Part shown: positions 8,352 to 17,583 of the stretch, one piece after another
How positions within the stretch are numbered: the first letter of the stretch is position 1
Layout of the letters: every line of letters starts with the position of its first letter
From: Clostridia bacterium
GTDB lineage: Bacteria > Bacillota > Clostridia > Lachnospirales > Lachnospiraceae
Direction of reading: 5' to 3'
Length of the DNA stretch: 64,000 nucleotides
NCBI GenBank assembly: GCA_910576205.1
Contig: CAJTHL010000014.1
Span: 62,001-126,000, forward strand
Translations under genes and position numbers: made by a program
Notes under the pieces: generated by a model
What the model was told of the DNA's origin: nothing
The model's input: only the letters and a program-made list of their open reading frames with translations
Databases searched by the model: none

Positions 8352-10490
8352 ATGAGAACTTTAAGAGTTGGGAAATTAAATAAATATTTTGCCGGACAGC
8401 CTGTCTGGAAGAAAGAACTGCTTTTTGCTGTCTTTCTTTTGCTGTTTGCGGCCCTAAGGCAGTACCTTATCCGGGACCTGCCCATTATGGCGGTGCCAAA
8501 GGGCATTCACGACGACTGGATTATGGTGCATCTGGCAGACACTCTGCGGAGCGGGCAGTGGCTGGGGGAGTACAATTCCCTGACTTTGACTAAGGGGATG
8601 TTTTTTCCGCTGTTTCTGGCTGTCTGCAATTACCTGGGGATTCCCTATCTGACGGCGGCCAGCCTGTTCTATACGGCGGGTTGTGTGCTGTTTGTATACG
8701 CCCTGCGGCCCCTTCTTAAGAAATACCAAAGCATGGGAATCCTGTATCTGGCCCTTTTATGGAATCCTATTTCCTATTCTGTCCAGGCTTTTCAGAGGGT
8801 GTATCGAAACAGTATTTCCTATTCCCAGGCGCTTTTTATATTTGCGGGATTCCTGGCTCTGTATCTTCGGAGAAAGGAACCGGTGAGGCGGCATATTCTC
8901 TGGATTGGGGCTGCAGCCGTGGGAACCGTAAGTTTTTTCTATACCCGGGAGGACGCCATCTGGCTGCTGCCTTTTCTGGTGGTTTTCATGCTGGTGTACG
9001 GGGGGAGCCTTTTGGGGCTTTTCCGGAGGGAACGAAAGGGGGAGTATCTGGTAAAGCTGGCTCTTCTGGCGCTGCCTTTTCTGGGCCTTTGGGGAACGGG
9101 CCAGGTGATTGCCGGGCTTAATGAGCAGCATTACGGCATCTCCACGGTAAATGAATTGCAGGACAGCGGATTTTCCCAAATGTATAAGAGTATGATGGCG
9201 GTAAAGCCCCAGGAGGACATCCCCGGCGTCACTATTACCAGGGAAAAGATTGCCCGCATGTGTGATGCCTGTCCCACATTAAAGGAGCTGGAGCCCTATT
9301 TTGACAGCAGCCGGGAATTCTGGGCCGGAGAAGAGGGGGATGCCGAAAACTGGGAGGTGCGGGATGGATGGATGTTCTGGATTGTCCGTACGGCCCTGGA
9401 ACAGGCGGGATATTATGAGGACGGCGCTTCGGCAGACGCAGTCTGCCTGCAAATCCGTGACGAGCTGGAAAGCGCCATGGATAAGGGGCTTCTGCAGCGT
9501 CAGCCAACTATGCCCTCCACCTATATGTCCCCCTGGCGGAAGGGATACCTGGGGGACTTGTGTGGGGCCATGGGAAGAGCCGTGGTTTATACCGCCACTT
9601 ATGAAGGCATGGAAACTCTGGTGTATCTCTACAGCGAGCCGGATGAGAACGGGGGGATTCCCTTGTTTGAGCGCGTTACCGGAAACCGGGCAATCTGGTA
9701 TGAGTCCAATCTCCTGGAAGCGGCCGGCTGGTATGCGGACCTGTCCGGCATGGAGGGTTTAAGCCTCTGTCTGGAGAATGAGGACGGGGAGATGCTGGCT
9801 ATGGTGGAATTTCTGGACAGCCCGGATATAGCGGCCTATATGCGGCAGCAGGGGGCTTACGCGCCGGGTATGGAAAAATGCCGTTTTTTTATAAAACATT
9901 ACCAGGAAGAGGAGGGCCCCCTCTATCTCTGCGCCTACAGGGGAGAAGAGAAAGCGGCTTCCTACCTCCTCTCGGAGGAGGTGGTTCAGGAACGCAATGA
10001 GGAGAGATGGCTTAACGTGGACTGGTATTGGGATGTGCCCGAGCGGCATGGGCTGCTGAATGAAATCGCATGGAAGGGGACGCTTTTAAACGGGATCCGG
10101 ACGGTTTACCGGGCAACCGGCCCTGGGCTGGCTGTGTTTGGCCTGCTGGCGTATTTTATCTTATGCGTGTGGTTTGGGCGGGCAGGCAGGAAGGAGAATC
10201 CGTATCTTGCTCCCTGGCTTGTGACAACCGCCCTTCTGGGCAGCTATCTGGTGCTTCTGGCGGGCATCTCCTACTCGGAGATCTCCGGCTGGAACGCCAT
10301 TTTGTACTGGTATCTCTCAGGGGGATACCCGGTGATGCTGGGATTTGAGGTGTGCGCGGCGCTGTTTGCTGCGCCGGAAGTATGGAAACGGATGCGGAAC
10401 TTAAAACAGCATCAGCCCGGAGAGTCCCCCGGAAGGATTTTAGGACGAAAAAGCGGCCGGAAATGCTTCCAGATGCCAGGGGACTTGTAG
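8352..10490 (+). CDS. Large polytopic membrane protein, possible GT-C glycosyltransferase-like
   Basis: A 712-residue membrane protein I do not recognise. The N-terminal 250 residues hold about six membrane helices. The first extracytoplasmic loop carries an HDDW motif ([13 protein letters not shown]), reminiscent of the acidic loop of GT-C glycosyltransferases. Residues about 260-590 are a large acidic, probably extracytoplasmic domain, and three further helices lie near the C terminus. The start at 8352 is favoured by AAGGGGCAG; an ATG 48 bases upstream lacks a ribosome site. The last ~28 residues are encoded by a dispersed repeat (10391-10510), so the C terminus is probably not ancestral. 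Function unknown. Confidence 0.75.
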   Translation: MRTLRVGKLNKYFAGQPVWKKELLFAVFLLLFAALRQYLIRDLPIMAVPKGIHDDWIMVHLADTLRSGQWLGEYNSLTLTKGMFFPLFLAVCNYLGIPYLTAASLFYTAGCVLFVYALRPLLKKYQSMGILYLALLWNPISYSVQAFQRVYRNSISYSQALFIFAGFLALYLRRKEPVRRHILWIGAAAVGTVSFFYTREDAIWLLPFLVVFMLVYGGSLLGLFRRERKGEYLVKLALLALPFLGLWGTGQVIAGLNEQHYGISTVNELQDSGFSQMYKSMMAVKPQEDIPGVTITREKIARMCDACPTLKELEPYFDSSREFWAGEEGDAENWEVRDGWMFWIVRTALEQAGYYEDGASADAVCLQIRDELESAMDKGLLQRQPTMPSTYMSPWRKGYLGDLCGAMGRAVVYTATYEGMETLVYLYSEPDENGGIPLFERVTGNRAIWYESNLLEAAGWYADLSGMEGLSLCLENEDGEMLAMVEFLDSPDIAAYMRQQGAYAPGMEKCRFFIKHYQEEEGPLYLCAYRGEEKAASYLLSEEVVQERNEERWLNVDWYWDVPERHGLLNEIAWKGTLLNGIRTVYRATGPGLAVFGLLAYFILCVWFGRAGRKENPYLAPWLVTTALLGSYLVLLAGISYSEISGWNAILYWYLSGGYPVMLGFEVCAALFAAPEVWKRMRNLKQHQPGESPGRILGRKSGRKCFQMPGDL

Positions 10491-10510
10491 GGCAGATGCG
10501 GTACTTAAAA
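10391..10510 (+). repeat. Dispersed repeat, long copy with flanking direct repeats
   Basis: This segment shares ordered blocks with 2504-2557 (ACAGCATCAGCC, CCCCCGGAAGGATTT, GATGCGGTAC). It is flanked by direct repeats of 16 bases, GATGCGGAACTTAAAA at 10391 and GATGCGGTACTTAAAA at 10495, which differ at one base and give a 104-base period. It overlaps the 3' end of the upstream membrane-protein gene, including its stop codon, and ends just before the deoC ribosome site. Confidence 0.6.
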
Positions 10511-10524
10511 TAGGAGGTAAGATT

Positions 10525-11163
10525 ATGCTGGATGCTAAGTTATTCGATCATACGATTTTAAAGGCGGACGCCACAAAAGCGGCTGTGGAGAGAATCTGTA
10601 AGGAAGCCAGGGAGCACGGATTTGCCTCTGTCTGTGTAAACAGCTATTACACGGCATTTGTGGCGGAGCAGTTAAGGGGCAGTGAGGTGAAGGTCTGCAC
10701 GGTTGTGGGATTTCCGCTGGGGCAGATGAGTACCCGGGGAAAATGCGCCGAGACGGCGGCGGCCGTGGAGGACGGTGCTCAGGAGATCGATATGGTGCTG
10801 AATGTGGGAGCCATGAAAGATAGGGACTATGACAGGGTGCTTGGAGATATCCGCCAGGTGAAAGAGGCTTGTGGTGACGCGCTTTTAAAAGTGATTCTGG
10901 AGACCTGCCTGCTGACAAAGGAGGAGATTGTGAAAGCCTGTGAGCTGGCCAGAGAGGCCGGGGCAGACTTTGTAAAGACCTCCACGGGATTTTCTACCGG
11001 CGGGGCAAAAGAGGAGGATGTGACGCTGATGCGAAAGACTGTGGGAGACGTCATGGGCGTAAAGGCCTCCGGCGGCATCCGGGATAAGGAGACGGCGGAG
11101 AGAATGGTGGAGGCGGGAGCCAGCCGTCTGGGCACCAGCGCCACGGTGGCGATTGTAGGTTAA
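10525..11163 (+). CDS. deoC: Deoxyribose-phosphate aldolase
   Basis: DeoC, 212 residues, a class I aldolase that cleaves 2-deoxyribose 5-phosphate to glyceraldehyde 3-phosphate and acetaldehyde. The Schiff-base lysine lies in [16 protein letters not shown]. Other hallmarks are [12 protein letters not shown] near the N terminus, [15 protein letters not shown], and a C-terminal second active-site lysine in [20 protein letters not shown] 10525 follows AGGAGG. A strong intrinsic terminator lies immediately downstream. Confidence 0.97.
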   Translation: MLDAKLFDHTILKADATKAAVERICKEAREHGFASVCVNSYYTAFVAEQLRGSEVKVCTVVGFPLGQMSTRGKCAETAAAVEDGAQEIDMVLNVGAMKDRDYDRVLGDIRQVKEACGDALLKVILETCLLTKEEIVKACELAREAGADFVKTSTGFSTGGAKEEDVTLMRKTVGDVMGVKASGGIRDKETAERMVEAGASRLGTSATVAIVG

Positions 11164-11175
11164 GAAACGAAAATA

Positions 11176-11227
11176 AAAAAGGATTCCGGGTGCGCTTGGG
11201 AAAAACATGCGCCTTGGAATCCTTTTT
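11176..11227. terminator. Bidirectional intrinsic terminator between deoC and the S1-domain gene
   Basis: A perfect 12-bp stem (AAAAAGGATTCC at 11176-11187 with GGAATCCTTTTT at 11216-11227) encloses an inner GC-rich hairpin. It ends in a T-run on either strand and sits between two convergent genes. Confidence 0.9.
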
Positions 11228-11269
11228 ATCATTTATAGGATGGCGTCCCGCAAAAGACGGGAGTCCACT

Positions 11270-11974
11270 TTAAAACTTCAGATTTGCGAATAAGGAACCA
11301 AGATTTGTTGTTAACTCCTCGCTCTTTGGAAGCGTAATCCGCTCCTCGGAAACCTCGGGAGCCGCATCCTCCAGCAGAGCCTTCATGCTGAGAGACAGCT
11401 TGCCTTCCTTGAGGGCAATTACCTTTACCGTTACGGGATCGCCTACCTTCAGAACAGCATCCGGGCTCTTTACCCGCTTATTGGAAATCTGGGAAACATG
11501 AACCAGACCGGATAAATCGTTACCCAGATCAATGAATGCACCGTAAGATTGCAGGCTTTCCACCTTACCCTCCATAACGTCGCCAACCTTGACGGCATCC
11601 AGCTTTGCCTGGCGCTGGGCGGCGGCTTCCTGTTTTAATACGTTCCGGGCAGACAGAACCAGCTTTTTGCTTTCCGGGTTTACCGTGATAACCTGGACTT
11701 TGATCTTCTTATTCAGCCAGTCCTCCAGATTTTCCACGTAGGACAGGGAGAGCTGGGAGGCAGGGATAAATCCACGTACACCCTCTACATTGGCGATAAC
11801 GCCGGCTTTTACCACGCCTGCGATTTTGACTGTGAGAACAGTCTTTTCATCCAGATAGCTTTTCAGGGTTGCCCAGGTGGGATCCTCGATTTCTTCCTCT
11901 GCCGCTTCCGCCGGCTGAGATAAGGAAGCCTCCAGCTCTTCCTTCAAGTCATCCATTGTCAGATTTTCTTCCAT
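11270..11974 (-). CDS. S1 RNA-binding domain protein (two S1 domains)
   Basis: A 234-residue protein with an acidic N-terminal lead (about residues 1-30) and two S1 domains at about 30-105 and 120-195. The second carries the classic motif VESLQSYGAFIDLGNDLSGLVHVSQIS. It is shorter than rpsA and separate from it. Such proteins occur as S1-like paralogues in Clostridia and probably bind RNA or ribosomes, but the role here is unknown. It is transcribed alone, away from the AroD-AroK gene, and its 3' end shares the terminator with deoC. Confidence 0.88.
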   Translation of the reverse strand: MEENLTMDDLKEELEASLSQPAEAAEEEIEDPTWATLKSYLDEKTVLTVKIAGVVKAGVIANVEGVRGFIPASQLSLSYVENLEDWLNKKIKVQVITVNPESKKLVLSARNVLKQEAAAQRQAKLDAVKVGDVMEGKVESLQSYGAFIDLGNDLSGLVHVSQISNKRVKSPDAVLKVGDPVTVKVIALKEGKLSLSMKALLEDAAPEVSEERITLPKSEELTTNLGSLFANLKF

Positions 11975-12146
11975 TTTCTTATACCTCGCTTTACCATTTC
12001 TTGTGGACCACCCTTGGGAGAGGCGTTCCTTATGTACCCTTCCGTGAAGGGGGAAGACCTCATTTTTTTCTTGGTCAACACCCTTATTATATGGTAAAAT
12101 GAGAAAGAAAGCAATATCATCTTATAAATATAGAGGTAAATTACAT

Positions 12147-13538
12147 ATGAGTTTAAAGGTTGTGTGTGTGCGGAATGTGAAAATCGGGGAGGGGAAGCCT
12201 AAAATCTGCGTTCCCATTGTGGGGCGGACAGAGGAAGAAATACGAAGCCAGGCGGAAAATCTTCCGGGGTATCCCGCCGATCTGGTGGAATGGCGGGCGG
12301 ACTGGTTTGAGGATCTTTGCAGGCCGGGAGCCCTTGAGCGGGTGCTTGGGGAGCTTAGGAGCTGTCTGGGAGAAAAGATTCCGCTGCTGTTTACTATCCG
12401 GACAAAACAGGAGGGCGGGGAGAAGGAGCTTTCCCCGGAGGAATATGCCCGACTGAATTTGCTGGCGGGCAGGAGCGGCTTTGTGGATCTGGTGGATGTG
12501 GAGCTGTTTTCGGAGCCGGCCGGCCGGTGGGATGTGAGACTGCCTGGGGATTTCCAGGCTTTTGACCAGGCAAAGAGCGATTCGCGCCCCGGCGCTTTTG
12601 CCCTGGCGGAAAAATACCGGCGCTCTGGCGCTTTGGAGCTGGTTCGGGAGCTTCGGGAGACAGGAGTCCGGGTGATCGGTTCCAGCCATGATTTTTCATG
12701 TACTGCCCCTGTGGCGGTTCTGGTGGACTGTTTGCGTGCCATGCAGTCTATGGAACCGGATATCTGTAAGCTGGCGGTAATGCCACAGCGCCGGGGAGAT
12801 GTGGCTGCTCTTTTGACGGCTACCTGGCAGATGAATGAACAGTACGCCGACAGACCGGTCATTACCATGTCCATGGGGAAGCTGGGGCTTTTAAGCAGGC
12901 TCTCCGGGGAGCTGTTTGGTTCGGCGGTGACCTTTGGAACGGCAGGGCAGGCCTCGGCTCCCGGGCAGATGGAGGCGGGAAGGCTGGCAGAGTGGCTGGA
13001 AACGCTGCATGAGGAGGAGAAGCCCCGGATTGCCGGTCATATTTTTCTCATTGGATTTATGGGAGCGGGGAAAAGTACCGTGGCCTCGGCGCTTGAGAAG
13101 CGGCTGGGAGTCCGGAAAATTGAGATGGACGCCGGCATTGAGCAGAGGGCCGGGCAGAGTATCGCGTCCATGTTTAAGGAGCATGGGGAGGCATATTTCC
13201 GTGGACGTGAGACGGAGTTTTTGTTTTCTCTGGAAGCGCATGTCCCTGCGGTTGTTTCCTGCGGCGGCGGCGTGGTGGTGAGACGGGAAAACACGGATTT
13301 TATGAGGCGGCATGGGAAGATCGTTCTTCTGACGGCAAACCCGGAAACCATTCTGGACAGGGTGAAGGACAGTGTGGAGCGTCCCATTTTAAACGGAAAT
13401 ATGAACGTAGACTTTATCCGCCGCCTGCAGGAGAGGCGGAAGATTCTGTATGAGGCTGCGGCGGATGTGGTGATTGCCACGGACGGAAAAGATGTGGAAG
13501 AGATCTGCAGCGAGATTTTAGAGAGCGTATCCTGTTAA
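12147..13538 (+). CDS. Bifunctional 3-dehydroquinate dehydratase (type I) - shikimate kinase
   Basis: A 463-residue fusion of two shikimate-pathway enzymes. Residues 1 to about 280 are a type I dehydroquinase, with EWRAD (E48, R50), the general base H181 (GSSHDF), the Schiff-base K208 (CKLAVMPQ) and the closing SAPGQ loop. The H-K spacing of 27 equals that of the E. coli enzyme (H143, K170). Residues about 297-463 are a shikimate kinase, with P-loop GFMGAGKST at 303-311, a DAG-type substrate motif (EMDAGIEQRAGQSI), FRGRETEFL and CGGGVVV. The start at 12147 follows AGAGGT; an upstream in-frame ATG at 12099 lacks one. The fusion should carry out steps 3 and 5 of chorismate synthesis; the step between them needs AroE. 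Confidence 0.92.
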   Translation: MSLKVVCVRNVKIGEGKPKICVPIVGRTEEEIRSQAENLPGYPADLVEWRADWFEDLCRPGALERVLGELRSCLGEKIPLLFTIRTKQEGGEKELSPEEYARLNLLAGRSGFVDLVDVELFSEPAGRWDVRLPGDFQAFDQAKSDSRPGAFALAEKYRRSGALELVRELRETGVRVIGSSHDFSCTAPVAVLVDCLRAMQSMEPDICKLAVMPQRRGDVAALLTATWQMNEQYADRPVITMSMGKLGLLSRLSGELFGSAVTFGTAGQASAPGQMEAGRLAEWLETLHEEEKPRIAGHIFLIGFMGAGKSTVASALEKRLGVRKIEMDAGIEQRAGQSIASMFKEHGEAYFRGRETEFLFSLEAHVPAVVSCGGGVVVRRENTDFMRRHGKIVLLTANPETILDRVKDSVERPILNGNMNVDFIRRLQERRKILYEAAADVVIATDGKDVEEICSEILESVSC

Positions 13539-13638
13539 AGAGGAAATGCCATGGTAGGATGTCCCGTGGTCTGGCGGTGGATGCACATTCTTTGGGCAGC
13601 GGAATATGCTGGTAAAAACAGGAAAGCCGTTGTGTTTT

Positions 13639-15372
13639 ATGAATAATCCAAAGCTTGAAAACCTGTTAAATCTGGCCTTAGATGCCAGTGAACAGGAGCG
13701 GGAACGCTCCCAGAATCTGAATGTGGGATACGATAACGAGGAGCGCACCTGGGAACTGATTGTCAAGTACAGCGGGGATCTGGGATTTCTTAGGGACAGG
13801 GGAATCCAGGTGGTGGAGCTTAAGAATGAGTACGCCATCCTGACTGTGCCGGAATCCAAGGTGGAGGAGCTTGGGCAGATTGAGGAGATCGAATATGTGG
13901 AGAAGCCCAAGCGGCTTTATTTTGCGTTAAATCAGGGGAAGGCCGCCTCCTGTATTACGGCGGTGCAGAATGAGCGGTTTGCTCTGTACGGGAGGGGCGT
14001 TCTGGTGGCCTGTCTGGACTCCGGCGTGGATTATGCCCATCCGGATTTCCGGAATCCCGACGGCAGCAGCCGCATTTTATTTCTCTGGGACCAGACCCTT
14101 AACGGAAATCCGCCCGAGGGTTATGTGAGGGGGACGGAATTTACAAAGGCGCAGCTGGATGAGGCGCTGAAAAGGGAGAGCCGGGAGGGGCAGCAGGCGC
14201 TTGTGCCAAGCGTGGATTTAAGCGGGCATGGGACGGCGGTGCTGGGCATTGCGGCCGGAAACGGAAGGGCCAGCGGCGGGAGATACCGGGGGGTGGCCAG
14301 CGAAAGTCCTCTGCTTGTGGTGAAGCTTGGGATGCCCCGAAGCGATTCTTTCCCCCGGACTACGGAGCTGATGCAGGCGGTGGATTACTGTGTCAAGAAG
14401 GCTTTGGAGCTTCACATGCCTATGGCGGTTAACATCAGCTTTGGAAATACTTATGGTTCCCATGACGGCAATTCCCTTCTGGAGACATATCTGACCGATA
14501 TGTCAAATTTTGGAAGAAATGTATTCTGTATCGGGACCGGAAATGAGGGATACGGGGACGGGCACACCCATGGAAGGCTGCGGGAGGGGGAGGGAACCCA
14601 GGTGGAGTTTGCTGTGGCGGAGTATGAGACGGTGCTGAATATCCAGCTTTGGAAATCCTATGTGGATGTGGCGGACGTGTACCTCATACATCCTGGCGGG
14701 CAGGTGGCAGGCCCCCTTAGGGAGAGCGCAGGTATCCAGCGGTTTGTGCTGGGGGATACGGAGGTTCTGGCCTATTACGGGGAGCCTACGCCCTACAGCC
14801 AGAACCAGGAGATTTATTTTGACTTCCTGCCAGGGAGGGATTATCTGGACAGCGGCATCTGGAGTATAGGTCTGCTGGCGGAACGGATTGTGGACGGGGA
14901 ATATCACATGTGGATGCCAGGCATGGCGGCCCTTAACCAGGGCACGCGCTTTCTGTATCCAACCCCGGACGCCACGCTCACCATTCCTTCCACGGCACGG
15001 AAAATTATTGCTGTGGGGGCTTATGACAGCCGGAACCTAAGCTATGCGGACTTTTCCGGCCGTGGAGGAAGCGGGGGCGAAGACCTTCGAAAACCGGATC
15101 TGGCGGCTCCCGGGGTGGATATCCAGGCCCCCGCCGTGGGAGGCGGCTATGCTCCGGTAACAGGAACCTCCTTTGCCACGCCTTTTGTGACGGGGGCTGC
15201 TGCCCTTCTAATGCAGTGGGGAATTGTGGAGGGGAACGACCTGTTTCTCTATGGGGAGAAGGTGAAGGCGTATCTCATACGGGGGGCCAGGCCGCTGCCA
15301 GGGTTTGGGGAGTATCCTAATAATCAGGTGGGGTGGGGGACGCTTTGTGTGAGGGAGAGTCTGCCGGGGTAG
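13639..15372 (+). CDS. S8 family (subtilisin-like) serine peptidase, Csp-like
   Basis: A 577-residue subtilase with a complete catalytic triad: D127 (ACLDSGVDYAHPDF), H197 (DLSGHGTAVLGIAAG) and S511 (GTSFATPFVTGAA). A long insertion between His and Ser (about residues 285-460) resembles the jelly-roll insert of the clostridial CspA/B/C family, which processes the spore cortex lytic enzyme during germination. There is no signal peptide, as in Csp proteins; the first ~100 residues look like a prodomain. That family link is by pattern only; general intracellular subtilases also occur. The start at 13639 follows AGGAAAG at long spacing; an ATG at 13606 is the alternative. Confidence 0.85.
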   Translation: MNNPKLENLLNLALDASEQERERSQNLNVGYDNEERTWELIVKYSGDLGFLRDRGIQVVELKNEYAILTVPESKVEELGQIEEIEYVEKPKRLYFALNQGKAASCITAVQNERFALYGRGVLVACLDSGVDYAHPDFRNPDGSSRILFLWDQTLNGNPPEGYVRGTEFTKAQLDEALKRESREGQQALVPSVDLSGHGTAVLGIAAGNGRASGGRYRGVASESPLLVVKLGMPRSDSFPRTTELMQAVDYCVKKALELHMPMAVNISFGNTYGSHDGNSLLETYLTDMSNFGRNVFCIGTGNEGYGDGHTHGRLREGEGTQVEFAVAEYETVLNIQLWKSYVDVADVYLIHPGGQVAGPLRESAGIQRFVLGDTEVLAYYGEPTPYSQNQEIYFDFLPGRDYLDSGIWSIGLLAERIVDGEYHMWMPGMAALNQGTRFLYPTPDATLTIPSTARKIIAVGAYDSRNLSYADFSGRGGSGGEDLRKPDLAAPGVDIQAPAVGGGYAPVTGTSFATPFVTGAAALLMQWGIVEGNDLFLYGEKVKAYLIRGARPLPGFGEYPNNQVGWGTLCVRESLPG

Positions 15373-15541
15373 AAATGAGGAGGTTTATTGAGGAATAGGC
15401 ACTTTATTTTATGGTATATAGTGTCGAATAATGTGCTTAGTATGTATTGATTGGATTCTATATAGACATGTGGTTGGGATAAAATGAATAATAATTCATA
15501 GATCACATGGAAATTAATCAGTGCTATACGGGAGGAAAAGG

Positions 15542-16053
15542 ATGGGAAAAATAAAGTAATTGTGGTGCAAAACATCAATGTCACTGTTTCAGAGGAAAAT
15601 TTTGATGATTATATCTGTATTACTGATATTGAAAAAGCCAAGGTTGGCGGCTCCAGAGGAGCGGATGTTGTCAAAAACTGGATGCGGAACAGAGCGACCT
15701 TGGAATTTTTGGGTACGTAGGAAGAAATCTATAATCCGGCCTTTAAAGTGGTCGAATTCGACCACTTTAAAAGCGAAGCAGGTTTACATACATTTGTACT
15801 AAGTGTTTCGGAATGGATTGAAAAGACAGAAGCGATAGGATTATTTGTGAAACGTGGAAAATATGGGGGGACGTATGCGCATAAAGATATTGTATTTGAA
15901 TTTGCTTCGGCAATCAGCCCTGTTTTTAAACTATATTTAATCAAAGAATTTCAAAGGTTGAAAGAAGTGGAGAATGATGCAAAGAAAATTGAGTGGGATG
16001 CAAAAAGATTTTATCAAAAAAATAATTATTTAATCCAAACAGATGCGGTGATA
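15542..16053 (+). pseudogene. KilA-N domain protein, broken by frameshift, stop and IS insertion
   Basis: The translated frames give a KilA-N (phage/mobile-element DNA-binding) domain, with DYICITDIEKAKVGG, VVKNWMRNRATLEFLG and VVEFDHFKSEAGL. Three lesions are visible. The natural start ATG 15542 has a good GGAGG at 15531-15535 but runs into a stop after five codons unless one A is restored in the A-run at 15546. An in-frame TAG at 15718 replaces what is normally a Trp (LGT-W-EE). The 3' end is cut by the IS3-family element at 16054. No continuation of the domain appears on the far side of that element. Probably a relic of an older prophage or island. Confidence 0.8.
15742..15771. repeat. Perfect 30-bp palindrome inside the KilA-N relic
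   Basis: Bases 15742-15771 read identically on both strands; the centre is GAATTC (15754-15759), with arms TTTAAAGTGGTC and GACCACTTTAAA. In the relic's frame the segment encodes the conserved FKVVEFDHFK stretch, so the symmetry may be a by-product of the protein sequence. Confidence 0.9.
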
Positions 16054-16115
16054 TGCTCCCCTTAAGGTAGACAGATGAAATAATAAAACTGTCACTATAA
16101 GGAGGAGCATATTTT

Positions 16116-16763
16116 ATGGGACAACATTCAAAATACTCTTTTGAAATGAAATTAGATGCTGTCACAAAGTATCTGGAGGGAAGCTGTCCAACAGAAAGTA
16201 TCGCCCGAAGTCTGGGAACGAATGGGTCGAGGATTATCGAATGGGCAACGCTATATCAGTCTTTGGGGGCTGAAGGACTAAAAACCACCCAAAAGCTCAG
16301 TTCCTATTCAGCGGAAACAAAATGCAGCGCTGTCTGCGATTATCTTTCTGGAAAAGGGACATTAAGGGAAATCCAGAAAAAATATGGAATCCGTTCTGAT
16401 AAACAGTTGCGGAACCGGATTATGAAGTATAATGGTCATGGGAATCTAAAGTATTCTGGAACAGGAGGAACCAGTATCATGGCCAAAGGAAGAAAGACTA
16501 CATACGAGGAACGGGTGGAAATCGTGACATACTGTATTGAGCATGAAATGGACTATGCGCAGACAGCAGAAAAATACCAGGTATCTTACCAACAGATTTA
16601 CCAATGGACAAGGAAATACCAGTCAAACGGCGCAGAAGGGCTTATTGACAAAAGGGGGAAAAGAAAGCTTGAAAATGAAATGTCAGAACTGGAGAAACTG
16701 CGTGCGGAAAATAAGCTTCTTCAAGCGGAAAAGCGCAGAGCCCAGCTGGAGGTTGCTTTCTAA
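16116..16763 (+). CDS. IS3-family transposase OrfA (helix-turn-helix), probably truncated by a frameshift
   Basis: A 215-residue protein with two helix-turn-helix segments (TESIARSLGTNGSRIIEWA; YAQTAEKYQVSYQQIYQW) and a C-terminal leucine-zipper-like region (EMSELEKLRAENKLLQAEK). It ends early at TAA 16761. One base restored just before the A7 run would extend the frame into FLKKLDEIERRR, the common end of such OrfA proteins, overlapping orfB in the expected -1 relation. A one-base deletion is therefore likely. Strong GGAGGAG upstream of ATG 16116. Confidence 0.85.
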   Translation: MGQHSKYSFEMKLDAVTKYLEGSCPTESIARSLGTNGSRIIEWATLYQSLGAEGLKTTQKLSSYSAETKCSAVCDYLSGKGTLREIQKKYGIRSDKQLRNRIMKYNGHGNLKYSGTGGTSIMAKGRKTTYEERVEIVTYCIEHEMDYAQTAEKYQVSYQQIYQWTRKYQSNGAEGLIDKRGKRKLENEMSELEKLRAENKLLQAEKRRAQLEVAF

Positions 16764-17580
16764 AAAAACTCGACGAGATCGAAAGGAGGCGGTTCTAAGC
16801 CAGATACAAAATGAGACGGTTTATCTGGCGATACAGGAAATATATGATGAGCAGGGCTGCCCTATATCGGAATTCTACAGATTTGCGGGAATTTCGCGTT
16901 CTGCTTATTATAAATGGCTGAAATGGAAACCAAGTGAAAATGAATTTCAAGTCAACGCAAAAAGAATCCTGCGCCTTATGCGGGTTTTACATCTGAAGTC
17001 TGTGTGCCGGCGCAGGAGAAGAAACTATGTAAAATCAACGCCAGAGGTTACTGCCGAAAATATATTAAACCGGGAGTTCCATGCGGAGCATTTTGGAGAA
17101 AAATGGCTGACGGATATAACGGAAATGAAATATGGAGCCAGTGGGAAGGCATACCTAAGCGCCATTCTGGACTTAGCAGATAAAAGTATTGTTTCCTTTG
17201 TCATTGGACATTCCAATAATAATGGCCTTGTTTTCGAAACCTTTGAGATTGCCCATGAAAACCATCCAGAGGCAAAGCCTTTATTCCACAGTGACCGTGG
17301 GTACCAATACACCTCAAAATCCTTCCGCAAAAAGCTTAACGGAGCAGGGATGACACAAAGTATGTCAAGAGTATCCAGATGTATTGATAACGGATCAATG
17401 GAAGCGTTCTGGGGGATGCTGAAATCAGAAATGTATTATCTGAAGAAATTTCAAACTTATGAGGAACTAAAGGAGGCCATATCCGATTACATAGATTATT
17501 ATAATAATCACCGGTATCAGAAGCGCTTAAACTGTATGACACTGATAGAATATAGAAACTATTTGAAAGGCGCTGCATAA
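16762..17580 (+). pseudogene. IS3-family transposase OrfB (DDE integrase core), internally deleted
   Basis: The frame from about 16762 to the stop at 17578-17580 gives a retroviral-integrase-type transposase. The catalytic residues are intact (LTDITEMKY; FHSDRGYQY; MEAFWGMLKSEMYY). However, the join KPSENEFQVNAKRILRLMRVL lacks the ~30-40 residues that normally lie between the HTH_21 region and this point, including the GYR motif. The open frame continues upstream within orfA in a different phase without meaning. OrfB would need a frameshift from orfA to be made. The stop codon lies inside the 8-bp duplication created by the IS256-family insertion. Confidence 0.8.
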
Positions 17581-17583
17581 AAA
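17576..17583. repeat. 8-bp target site duplication of the IS256-family element (left copy)
   Basis: CATAAAAA at 17576-17583 is repeated exactly at 19214-19221, flanking the inverted-repeat ends of the inner element. Eight bases is normal for the IS256 family. Confidence 0.9.

Noticed and set aside
16737..16790. Programmed -1 frameshift at the A7 run of the IS3 element
   Set aside because: The orfA stop precedes the A7 run, so ribosomes in the orfA frame do not reach it. A one-base deletion explains the layout better.
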